Shown here: one piece after another, positions 9,596-20,770 of the stretch
How positions within the stretch are numbered: the stretch's first letter is position 1
Layout: every line of letters begins with the position of its first letter
NCBI GenBank assembly: GCA_037179335.1
Contig: JAKZHN010000015.1
Location: 496,001 to 560,000 of the forward strand
DNA: 64,000 nt
From: Cyclaneusma minus
Taxonomy: Eukaryota; Ascomycota; Leotiomycetes; Marthamycetales; Marthamycetaceae
Direction of reading: 5' to 3'
Program-made: the position numbers and the translations under genes
The notes under the pieces: model-generated
What the model was told of the DNA's origin: nothing
The model's input: the letters and a program-made list of their open reading frames with translations, nothing else
The model's database searches: none

Positions 9596-10989
9596 ATGCC
9601 ATCCCTCTCCACCCTCCTCCTCCTCGCCTCTCTAGCCCTCGCCACCCAATCCACCTCCTCCTCCATCCCCGACGTCTCCCCCACCCTCCAAAAAATCCTC
9701 AACAACGCCCACCAACCCCCCCTCTACACCTACCCCACCTCCCTAACCCAAGGCATCGTGCCCAAAGGCATCCATTCACACAACGACTACTGGCGCCCCG
9801 TGCCCTTCTACACCGCCCTGTCCGCCGGCTGCGCTTCCATCGAAGCCGATGTTTGGCTCTACAACGCTACTTTATATGTCGGGCATGAGGAATCTGCTTT
9901 GACGCATGCGAGGACGTTTGATTCTCTGTATGTGACGCCGATACTTGATGTGCTGAAGCGGCAGAATCCGAAGAACCCAGGGTTTGTAAAGGAAGAGACG
10001 AGGAATGGGGTTTTTGATACGAGTAGTGCGCAGACGCTTTATCTTTTTGTGGATGTGAAGACGGAGGGGAAGACGACGTGGCCGAAGGTGCTGGAGTATT
10101 TGGAGCCGTTGTGAGTGTCTTTTTTTTTTTTTTTTTTGCTGTGTTGCGCGGGTTGAGGCCTGAATTGGTTGTACAAAGTCGCTTTTTCTCTACTGTTGGA
10201 GTTGTGGGCAGTGGAAATCAGTGGTCTCGAAAATCCTGACCCTGGTACTGAGGCCAAGTTGAGCCTCCAAAAGCCGACCTACTTTCACAGAGCAGGGAAG
10301 AGCGAAGCTTGCTGTGCCCTTGGCCTTTCATCACCTATTCCAAGCCTGAATTTCTCTAGAGTCTACGGAGGAGCTCTAGAAGCGTAGCAAATTTGGTAAA
10401 CGGGGTATCACTTGCAGCAAGCTGACTAAATAAATAGACGCTCGGGGGGTTGGCTTTCATCAGTCAATTCCACGGCCTTCACCAGCGGCGCCATCACAGT
10501 AATCGGCACAGGAAACACACCCTTAGACCTCGTACAACCCATCATAAACCGCGACTACTTCTGGGACGCTGTGAGTCCTTCCCTTATTACCACTCCCCTT
10601 CCAATTCCCTCCCCTACCTACCTCACTTTCCAACCCACCACGCAATCCATCAATTTTCCTAACATCCAACGCAGCCAATCCCAACCTTAAACAGCACCTT
10701 CTCCAACATAACCTCCCTAGTCTCACCCATCGCATCCACCGATTTCGCCGCCAATTTCGGTCCCGTTCTGGGCACCGAGCTGAATGCTACACAGCTAGAG
10801 TTGCTGAGAGAGCAGGTGAAGGTGGCGCATGGCAAGCGGATTAAGCTGAGATATTGGGATCAGCCGGGTTGGCCGATTAGTACGCGGAATGGGATTTGGC
10901 GCCAGTTGTATACGGAGGGTGTGGATTTGATTAATGCTGACGATGTACTGGCTGCGGCGGGATTTAGTGATGAGTCGGGGTTTTGGTGA
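9596..10989 (+). CDS. AIM6: AIM6-like PLC-type phosphodiesterase-fold protein
   Basis: Member of the AIM6 family (altered inheritance of mitochondria protein 6), with a TIM-barrel fold like phospholipase C/glycerophosphodiesterases; substrate unknown. Three exons (9596-10110, 10438-10570, 10675-10989) give 320 residues. The first 18 residues are a signal peptide (MPSLSTLLLLASLALATQ). GIHSHNDYW (His60, His62) and SIEADVWL (Glu83, Asp85) supply the metal/acid-base residues expected in this fold. Later landmarks are AITVIGTGNTPLD, LRYWDQPGWP and DLINADD. Intron 1 is unusually long (327 bp) and starts with a T-tract. The splices rebuild EPLRSGGWL and FWDAPIPTLN. The C-terminus after NADDVLAAAGF looks complete. 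Confidence 0.88.
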
Positions 10990-11320
10990 TAGGCAGAGCT
11001 GGGAGATGTAGTTGGAGGGAGTGATGGCTGGGGTGAGGAGTTTGTCGAGAGGCGAGAGACGGATGGAAGTCTGTCGAGTTAATGGTAATGTGTCGCCTTA
11101 GGGTTGAGCAGCTTATGCTGGAGCCGCAAATCTGGCCGATTCCTTGATCCACTATAGCAGGTCACAGAATATAGTCCGAGAAGGATTTCAACAGCCACCC
11201 TGTTGTCAAATCACATGGCGAGTTCTGTTTCCGGATCTGCAGATTAAACATTATTCGTGTCGTTAAGACACCACATAGCTGTTTAGCTAACGCGAGATAT
11301 GCGAGCAGGTCATGCTTCTC
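10990..11320. other. Convergent intergenic region AIM6/BUB2
   Basis: 331 bp between stop codons, presumably two 3' untranslated regions. No other feature is seen. Confidence 0.4.
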
Positions 11321-12796
11321 TCACTTTGCATGCATGATGATCTGCTCATACAAATCATCGGGGATTTTGCGGAGCAGCGTGAGGGTGACCTCCTTAATAG
11401 TCTCCGCCTGAAGAGGCGGGAAGTTTCGGAGAATCTTCGTAGGACTATTACAAACAACCGTTAGTTCGCAATTCTCACGGACATCTTGAAAATATGCTCT
11501 TACCTAGGGCTACTCAAAATCTCATTCCGAAGCATGACCAGCTGAGCAACAATGCACAGGAGGTTCAAGTGCGGGCCATATGCGAAGAGAAAGTCCCACA
11601 GGCGCAAAACTTCGGGCAATGGCGGCGTACAAGCGCATAGGGTCAGGACGGATGGGAATGCGTAGATCTCGGCATGCATGCCTTTGCCCATCAGATAGAG
11701 ATTCAACTTCGGATCGACGATCGCAAGGACTTTGTCAACGAGCGCGAGACCTTTGTGTACACCATCCATACTTCCCCGAATGTAGCCGGGACACTCTTTG
11801 GTTAACAAAGTGTGGAAAGCGATATAGGCCTCGGCTTCACTGCGTGCCGCGTAGAGGAACGGCGCAGCTAGGACGTTCATGCCCTGCACATACACACCAG
11901 GTCCGTTGTTGTGGTTGTCTGAGCTTTCGGTGGTAATGGTTAGAGCTCGCGATCTCGAAATTTGCCTAGGATGTGAAACTTGTCGTCTGTGTAGGCGGTT
12001 AAGTGCGAGTTTGCGCTCTCTGTCTGGGTCATCGACGGTATCTGATGAGTTCGAGCCGTCCTTCTGTGCCAATTCTTGTGCGTCGTGTAATGTCCAAGCT
12101 ATAGCGTTCAGGAGTCGGATCAGACTTGCTTCGGTGACGCGTCGCCTGAATAGGGGGTCGGTGGTGAGTGTTCTGAAGGTGTCGTTCCTGATCTTGCTGT
12201 AGGCCGGAGAGGCACCACGGTGTACCAGGTTGAGGTAGCGATCGGTCTCCAGAACGGGCGCATTCAGCAGGATCAGCCAGACGTAGATTCGCAGGTTCGA
12301 CTGTTCCACATGTATTAAACTATGTCTGGTATGGGCGCAAGGGGAGGAAGTGTGTATATACCATGCCATCGCCATCGGTCTTGATACCCGAGTCCAATAT
12401 TTTGAGTCGCGTGCTCTCCAATGCGCCAGCCACATCGCCGTTTGGAGGGCCTTCTCTTATGAGGCGATCCAGAGTGAGGGCATCGCCGGCAGTGTGTCTC
12501 CTGTGCGCCTGGCGGCGCGCCGAGCTCTGGGTGCTCTGCAACGGGGGAACCATTGAAGCGTCGCTGTTTGAACGATTGCGCGTGTGAGAGACTACGAGCT
12601 GCGAAGAAGAGAGGCGTTGTTGGGAGATGAGAGAGATCTGGTTGCCCTGGCGCGTGAAAGATGACCCAAGAGTGTGGGCAGATTGCAGTCGGCGCAAAGC
12701 CCGGTGGGTACTGGGGGAAGGAGGAGCCTGGAGAGGATTCGGGGGAGCGAGCAGGCCGGGGTTGGTGAAGGGACTAATTGGCGACATGTCTGTCAT
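11321..12796 (-). CDS. BUB2: Mitotic exit GTPase-activating protein Bub2 (TBC domain)
   Basis: TBC-domain GAP subunit that, with Bfa1/Byr4, holds the Tem1/Spg1 GTPase inactive at spindle poles until the spindle is positioned. Three exons (12362-12796, 11504-12300, 11321-11444) give 451 residues. After a disordered Ser/Pro-rich 125-residue leader comes the TBC domain: LRIYVWLILLNAP, the Arg-finger motif IRNDTFR (IxxDxxR) and the Gln-finger YVQGMNVL, followed by FPSVLTLCACTPPLPEVLRLWDF-like helices. The last exon supplies SPTKILRNFPPL and ends LYEQIIMHAK. An in-frame insert of about 60 polar residues lies between the two fingers. The ATG at 12796 was chosen because no upstream ATG is in frame; another Met is three codons later. 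Confidence 0.92.
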
Positions 12797-15700
12797 GTTT
12801 GTCGATTTATTCTCAGGTACTCTCACGTTTCACACACGGGTAATGTTCTCGCCAACTCGTGTCACCTGTCGATAACCGAGGGCGCTATAGGGTATCACGA
12901 TATCCAAAAATGGAAGTTGGGGTCTCAGACGCTCAGGTGGAGGTTGGAAAACGCTTCGACAGACGGCCGTTGACGCGAGAGAGGTTGGTCGCGCCGTGAG
13001 CACGTGTCGGCTCCCCAAATCGTCTTAGACCTGCCACCGGCTTTGCAACAACGTCACTCCTCCACCACCTTCTCAGAATTCTCTTCCCGAGTTATGAGAA
13101 CGCGTCATGATACATATGCATCCTGTCACATCACAGCTGCTTTTTCTACACCCGGAATCTGCGGCTCCAGCTCCTGTATGTCCTAAATAATATGTTTCAA
13201 TCTGAATCGCAATTTGAAGGGTCCGGCCCCACCAACGCTGTTACACTCGAGCAAATCCATGCGGAGATCAATTGCAAAGTGGAGCATCCACGAATCAGAA
13301 ATCCCATCTTCATTTAAAACCTGGAATCCACCAGCTTCGCCCCTATGTTTTGGCTTTCTCCCAGTTGCATTCAGACTTCGGACGAGGCCGGCAACAAGAT
13401 ACTCAGGGGCGAATACAAGTCACCAATAGTGATCAGAGTACAGTAATCCAATTTGCTAAGAAGAGTCCCTATTTGCAATTTATTACATACTGATTGGCCC
13501 TCTAGAAGTTTAACATCGGGCTAATAGAACCAACCGGCTTGTTAGAGCCAATCCGAGCTTGTATAAAGAATGATTCAAAACATCCGAGGGGATCTCGTCA
13601 GGTTGTCGCCTTGCATCCATGGATGGTGACGGTCCAATAAAGCCTAACCAAACATCATTTTAGGTCTCGTTGTCTAGGTAGGGAGACGGTTATGCCACTC
13701 CATGGTCTACTGGGGCCATCACCAAGCTAGGGTGAGTTTTCAACTTTCAACTTTTCTCAAGCTTCCCTTTGGCGTTCAAGGGAGCATGATCATCTCGATT
13801 ACGTCTAGCTATTTCTGAAATATGTTTCCTTCTTTCTCGATCAGTACGATGCGGCGATGTCAGTCTCTTGCAAGCTTCTCGAAGTCAAAGGCAAACCTCA
13901 GATTTTGAACTCGACGCCGGTTTCCAAGGCTTTGATCGTGTCAAGTACCTACGTTCCAAGTGGTTTTGAGACCTTGACGTAGATTTCTCTTCATTCTGTT
14001 GAGTGTTACTAGCTAATATAAAGCCATCTCGGTCGTCCTGCCGATACTACTACTGGATATGTTACAGTCGAAAGTCCATGATGATAACTCGCCGGCCAAG
14101 TCTTCTCATAGAACTTGTTCACGAGTTCCAAAGCTCTGGAAGGTCAGGAACGCTGAGAACCTGGCCACCACATGGCAAGAACCTAGAATCTCGGCGTATG
14201 TGTCACTTCAATGTTTCTCGCCGACCAGATGGCAAGGCTTGCAGGGCTTCGGAGCATATCTCGCGGTTGAGTGCTTTATAATTATGCTAGCGGGGACCGG
14301 ATGGAATTTGGGTGCTTACTGCACGCTTGAGACCCTGACCCGGACCCTGAGATCTGCGCTAGATATGTATAAATTACAGGGGTCTGGCAACCTAGCGGGA
14401 ATGACGATGGCCGCGGGGAAGCAAGCCGAAGCTTAAATGCTCGATCAATATCGTTGTAAATTCTGAGTTTGATGTAAAGGTGCTGTGAATTACCTACATA
14501 TCAGATCTGGCGTCCAATGACAGAAATCTAAGCTATCAGAAATGGGCCTTTGTGTGTGAATGCCCAGCTAATGCTATATACAGCAAGATCATGGAGGTGT
14601 TCGAAGACGATTCGGGTAAACAGGATGACACTATTTCCAGTCCAGCTGATGGTTGTCCTCGTACCTAGGGTGCAAGTGAAGAAGAACCGCAGGCCTCTTC
14701 AAATGACAAAGCAGGAGAGGTAGGTACACATAACTTCCAAATCATGGATTAATCGAGTGATTTATCAAGAAGTGGATTTTAGTAAGTAAAACCCGGAACA
14801 TATCAGAGACTGCAGTCTGCAGACGACCATGACAGGGAAAGCTTCACAACTCCCAGACGCACATCATTTCCACGGAGAAACATTGAAGCACATCAAGCTG
14901 AAGATATGTACTCCCTAGCCGTCTAAATCAAAAGTCCGAAGTTTCAAGGACCCTATCGCCCACGTGTTGGCCGCAGAACACCCTAAAGCTTGTCTCTACT
15001 GTCAGTGTCACTAGAAACAAAGCGAATGCACCTCACAAGATTTCTCCGAAGCATGAAAGGAAAGAAGTTCTAGGTTTCGGCTTCTTTGAGCATTCGAACA
15101 GAAAAGTAAAAAAGCGGCAGGGCTGGACAATTGCATCATTTTGTGGCTTCTCGTCGTCTTCAGCGTCCGGCTCGTACAAGCCAAAGTCAATGCAACACCA
15201 GGTCTGGGGTGCAGCGTGTCCCGACAGACTGGAACATGGTGCACATCGTGAGTGGAAATCTGGCTAATCAGAATGCTCCCCACATTCACATCCCTCAGAG
15301 TCATCTTCCGCGGTGTCGTGAGCATTGGCTCCCGAGTCGCATGGGTCGCGAGACCACCCTTACGAGTCGGCGGGTGCGATTTGGCAGGTCAAGGGAGCAT
15401 TTTAAACTCGTGCAGTAGTAAGGTACTAATAGCATTTTGTATTATGCACCGCAATGACAGCCGTCGAAGGGTCGATATTAAATTTTATTAATGCTTATAT
15501 GTTGGTCTTAGTCGTGCCAAATGCTTAATAAAGTCGCCGCTCGCTTCCTGCTCGATTTTGACGTATGGCAGACGGCCGGCTAACCATACATGTAATTGGC
15601 CAGCGCTCAAAAACGGCTGACGCCCATCGATTGCGTGCTCGACGTCCTCCAAGCAGCTCCACAATGGCCTCCAAAGGCCGGCGCAAATCCCTATCGACCG

Positions 15701-16509
15701 CCCAGAAAGGTAGTGTATTCTTCTCATACCGTCTTAGTGCAGACCTCTATTCCACTCAAACACGTAAGTCGAGGTAGCCGCGATAGAATTATTCGGTGAT
15801 CCCCCAGCTGCTAAGTCATATCGACATGTCCGCTCCTTAATCCTTCGTTTTATCTCACTCTGCAGATGCTTTATCGCCTCTTTAACACTTCCTCTCCTCA
15901 CCTGCTGCTCCTCCCAGTTCTTGGTTGCGTTGGGATCTGCTCGCCTGCCTGCAGAAACGCCGTCGTCGTCTCGTCTATCGAACATCTCCGGATAGCGTGC
16001 TCTGGCGAAGCACTCTCGACCACGGTTCACACCCTTCCCCAGCTGCCGTACCACCTTTCGCAAGAGGCCGGGCCAATTGTGTGTTACTCGACGGGATAGC
16101 TATCGCAAGGCAGATACATCCTCTGAATTGGGCTTGAAGACTCGAGTCTCGCCCTAGAACGACCGAAAACGCCACGAGCATCGAGTTCTTCACGCCACAC
16201 ACTTTGCTTTGGCGGAGTCGACCCTAGAAGGCATCTCCCGTCTTTCAGCCGCTGTTCTCGTAGTTGGCTGTGACCAACACCACGATCTACAGCTCGGCGC
16301 ATTAGTGGCGCATTCGTCAACGCAGAAGAGGCCTCGGCTGCCGCAGATATCGCAAGCATCCCTCCAAGCAGGGCGATACTGGGTATACTGCTTCTGGACC
16401 ACGGTAAAAGCAGAGATTCACTTCTCCTTGCTTTTCTTTGCCCTGGTAAAGATTTGGCGCACGCACGCCATCTACCAATACCCTCTTTCAAGGCAGCTTG
16501 GGGTATTAT
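12797..16509. other. 3.7-kb region without a recognisable gene
   Basis: Lies between the divergent starts of BUB2 and the sulfate permease. Open frames here are short and compositionally like noise; the longest (14059-14436) matches no family I know. No tRNA, long repeat or terminal inverted repeat was found by eye. The part nearest 16.5 kb presumably contains the permease promoter and a long leader. Confidence 0.45.
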
Positions 16510-19407
16510 ATGAGGACCAACTTGCCCTCTTTCGTTTCTAAAATAAAAACTTGGATATCCCCCGGACCCCAGGAACAATCTGACCTAGACGCATCACGAC
16601 GACTTCTAGACGACGCGAGTGACGAAGATTTGGGTGGTGACGGTGACATAGCCATTCGGCCATCTTCTCGATTCAGTCGTCGCCTTTCAGACTTCGACAT
16701 GACGAGCACACGGACGAAGGCAGGCCACTTCTTGGCCAAATGCCTGGGCATCAAGCTCGACTACAGAAATGAACTCCCTGAGGACCCAGATCGGCCAGGA
16801 CAGTCGATTTACTCCGTCCAGACGGGTGATTCATTTGTGGAGGAGGAGCCTACGACTATGGAGTACATCAAAGAGATCATGCCTGGACGAGAGGAATTGG
16901 GGCAATACGTTATCTCGCTATTCCCTTTCACACAATGGATCACACATTACAACCTGCAGTGGCTCATTGGTGACTTAGTTGCTGGTTAGTCATTTCTACC
17001 GGTCTCACTTTCATATCTTCATTGGCATCCATTGGCTTTCTCCTAAACATAGGATCTTTCTGACTGAGACCGCAGGTATTACTATTGGAGCCGTTGTTGT
17101 GCCTCAAGGCATGGCATACGCTAAACTCGCGGAACTTCCTGTTCAGTTTGGACTGTACACTTCATTCATGGGTGTTCTAATCTACTGGTTTTTCGCTACT
17201 TCAAAAGATATTACAATCGGGGTAAGTGCTGTTCTGACAACCAGTGATGACAGGCGCTAATATATATCGACAGCCCGTCGCAGTCATGTCGACTATCGTA
17301 GGAAACGTTGTTCTCGATGCAGCAGTGAGCCACCCTGAAATTCCCGCCCACGACATTGCATCAGCCTTGGCCATCGTTGCTGGAGGTATCATCTGCTTCA
17401 TAGGACTTATCCGCTGCGGATGGATTGTGGATTTGATTCCGCTCGTCTCTATCTGTGCCTTCATGACGGGATCTGCCCTCAATATCGCCGTGGGCCAAGT
17501 TCCTACCTTGCTGGGCACCAGCAAGCTGTTCAACACTCGAGCCGCAACATACCAAGTCTTCATTAACTGCTTCAGACACTTGCCAGACACAACCCTAGAT
17601 GCATCGGTCGGCATTACAGCGCTCTTCTTCCTCTATGCGGTCCGCTCAGCTTGCAACTATGCTGCGAGGAAATATCCTGCCCGTGCCAAGTTGATCTTCT
17701 TTTCGTCAACCCTTCGAACAGTCTTCACTATCCTCCTTTACACTTTGGTCAGTTGGCTCGTGAACAGGAATCATCGGTCGGACCCACGCCTCAGCATTCT
17801 GGGGAGTGTGCCTCGAGGTATGAATCACTTTCTGGGGAGTGACATGGCTATATGCTAATCTCCATCTAGGTTTCAAAAACGCCGGTGTTCCTGTGGTCAA
17901 CAGTACAATTATCAGCACCTTCGCCTCACAGCTCCCAGCTTCAGTCATCGTGCTGTTGATCGAGCATATCTCCATTTCAAAGTCTTTCGGACGAGTCAAC
18001 AACTATGTTATCAACCCATCGCAAGAGATGGTTGCCATTGGTGTCACAAACTTGCTCGGCCCATTCCTCGGTGCATATCCAGCGACTGGCTCTTTCTCTC
18101 GTACTGCCATCAAGTCGAAAGCCGGTGTGCGAACTCCTTTCGCTGGTGTCATTACTGCTGTTGTGGTTCTGCTCGCCATCTATGCGCTCACGGCCGTCTT
18201 CTTCTACATCCCAAATGCAGTTCTCGCCGCTGTCATCATTCACGCCGTGGGTGATCTGATCACGACACCAAACACACTGTACCAGTTCTGGCGTGTCTCC
18301 CCTCTCGAGGTCCCTATTTTCTTCATCGGTGTCTTCGTCACCATCTTCTCCTCCATCGAAAATGGCATTTACACAACCATTTGTATCTCTTTCGCCATCA
18401 TGGTCTTCCGGATTATTAAGGCCAATGGTCGTTTCCTGGGCAAGGTCAAGGTGCACTCTGTTCTGGGCGATCATGTCCTTGGTGACGATTTCCAGAAGAA
18501 TCCTCTGGGCGAAGGCAATTTCGATAACTCATCCGGCGGCATTCAAGCCCGCAACATCTTCCTGCCTATCAACCACAGAGATGGATCGAACCCAGACGTT
18601 GACGTCACAAACCCATACCCCGGTATCTTCATCTACCGATTCTCCGAGGGATTCAACTACCCCAACGCAAACCACTACCTCGACCAACTGACCGATTATA
18701 TCTTTGCCAACACCCGCCGAACAGACCCCAACCGATACGGCCGACCCGGCGACCGCCCCTGGAACGACCCCGGTCCAAAACGCGGCAAGGAAAACGCAGG
18801 TGCAGACAAGCCCACACTCAAAGCCATCATCCTCGACTTCAGTTCCGTAAACAACGTAGATGTCACCTCCGTGCAACAACTCATCGACGTCCGCAACCAA
18901 CTCGACCGCTACGCCGCCCCCGAGAGCGTCGACTGGCACCTAGCATGCATCAACAACCGCTGGACCAAACGCGCCCTCGTCAGCGCCGGTTTCGGCTACC
19001 CATCCGGGCCCGACGACACCTTCCTGCACCGCTGGAAGCCCATCTTCAGCGTTGCCGAGATCGGGGGCTCGGATTCCGCCGCCAATGCCGCTGAGCAAAT
19101 CGCCAACGAGAAAGAATTCCAGCGCCAGCGAATGCGCGAAGCACAAGCTGCGCAGAGTAAAATGGATAAAATGGATGCTGATGAGATTCAGAGGGATAGG
19201 GATAGCGCGAGTAGCAGTATGGAGGATAGTGTGAAGCAGGGGATGGCGCAGTGGGCGGGGCCGCCGCGAGTGGCGGTTGTTCATGGGTTGAATAGGCCGC
19301 TGTTTCATATTGATTTGACGAGTGCGTTGCAGAGTGCGGTGGCTAATGTGGAGGCGAGGGAGGTGTTTCATGCTAAGGGGGGACCGGGGGTTGGGGAGGA
19401 GCCTTGA
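16510..19407 (+). CDS. Sulfate permease, SulP family with STAS domain
   Basis: Plasma-membrane proton/sulfate symporter of the SulP (SLC26-like) family, feeding sulfur assimilation. Four exons (16510-16984, 17076-17221, 17274-17817, 17870-19407) give 900 residues. A roughly 150-residue hydrophilic N-terminus is followed by the SulP signature VVVPQGMAYAKLAELPVQFG and about ten to twelve membrane segments, including NNYVINPSQEMVAIGVTNL and GAYPATGSFSRTAIKSKAG. The C-terminal STAS domain has LKAIILDFSSVNNVDVTSV. A charged tail with a Gln/Ala-rich helix (about residues 790-840) follows. Joins rebuild LVAGITIG, DITIGPVAVMS and VPRGFKNAG. It resembles fungal sulfate permease II-type proteins (cys-14/sutB), but the paralogue cannot be told by eye. 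The ATG at 16510 is the first usable one. Confidence 0.94.
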
Positions 19408-20770
19408 GCGATTGGAGTTGTTGCTGAGGAGTCTCCCTTTTCCGTGAAAGTCTTGTGAGGATTTGTTTCTGGGTGGTGGCGGCTTATGATTCAGGGTGGC
19501 TGGCATCTAGATCACTTCAATCGCTGCTGCCTGTAGGGAGGTGTTTTTATAATGTCATTATGTATGCCTCTTTGCTTTTTGGATATCGGGTCATGGAAAA
19601 GGATGGGGTATATAGACGACTTCGGCTTTGCAGCCACTACTTATCCGCACCTATCTAGGTAGTTAGTAGTTTCTAGTTTGATGCTCCAAGCTTGAACCAA
19701 TCAAGATTTAAAAACCCAGATACCAGACATTGGCGATCCTGGCAGCTGTAACGCTGTTCCGTAGTCCGCTACGTCCAATTGGCAATTCTTACTCGTGAGA
19801 ACCTAGAATCTACAAAGCTCGAGACTTTCGCAGTTCTTTCTTCCAGTTCCGTTAAAATGTCTGTCTCCTTTGCTATCGAGAATCGAATCCGATCTGCTCA
19901 TGTAATAATGCTTACCTAGGTCGCTGAAGGGAGAGGGGAGAGAATACGAGTTGGTTCTAAACACAAAAACTTTCGGGCAGAAGATAAGTGAATTACTAAT
20001 TGGCAAGCTAAATCTAGCAAAAACGGGAGCCGGGGAGAACATGATGGGCATTGAGCCTCAGCCGGCCAGCAAAAAGCCAAGCTGAGTGATCTCACGTCTC
20101 CTGCCAATAAGGCACATGTAATAGTTTCTGTGGCATGGGACTGTGGTATATAAAAACATTTCTGAGCTGAATCAATAACTTAGTCGGTGGGGGAGTATAA
20201 GACTACGGCGTGAGATTGGGGTCCGATTCGAGCATCGCACTAAGCCATTTTTTTGCACTGTTTTTAAAAGCTTTTTTACATTTTCTGGACTTTATTCTAT
20301 TTCCCGTTTTTTTCCCCCGTTGTGGTGGCATTTCTTTTTCAATTTAAATTTGGGACTTTCTGAGAGAAAAATTCAACAGCTGATATACGAGAGGAAAAGG
20401 TTAGGCCTTTGTGTTGGGCATGAGGGAATCCGCACAATTACATCGTGCCAGGGATTGTTTTAGGCTTTTGAAGGTCTCGAGTTCGATTTGATTCCAACGC
20501 ATCTTTTTCTTTTTTTGGTTTTAGGTTCGTACCATTTGAACAATCCCACAACTTGGTGATGATGCTTGTTGGAAATTTGTAACATGTACCAAGCTCGCGG
20601 GAAATGCTAATACTTTTGCTTGCGCGCTGATCACTCGACTCTGCTGCCAGTTTTAGGTTTAAGGCTCACCGTTTTACTGAGTACTCAATCGAGCCAACAA
20701 CAGTTATTTCAACAAGTATCCTCTCATTCCTCACCCCCATCTATGTAAACCCACAAAAAGCTCCCGTATC
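19408..20770. other. Convergent intergenic region, permease/NUP159
   Basis: 1.36 kb between two stop codons, AT-rich around 20250-20370 with several T-tracts. A short stem (CTTAGT/ACTAAG) with a TTCGAG between its arms lies near 20180-20250 but does not make a proper tRNA. No gene is supported. Confidence 0.45.

Noticed and set aside
14059..14436. 125-codon frame in the 12.8-16.5 kb gap
   Set aside because: Residue composition is non-protein-like and no domain was recognised; kept as noise until transcripts are seen.
20180..20255. Possible tRNA (CTTAGT/ACTAAG ends, TTCGAG near a T-loop position, T-run after)
   Set aside because: The T-arm stem does not pair over five bases and the D-arm is not formed; probably chance.
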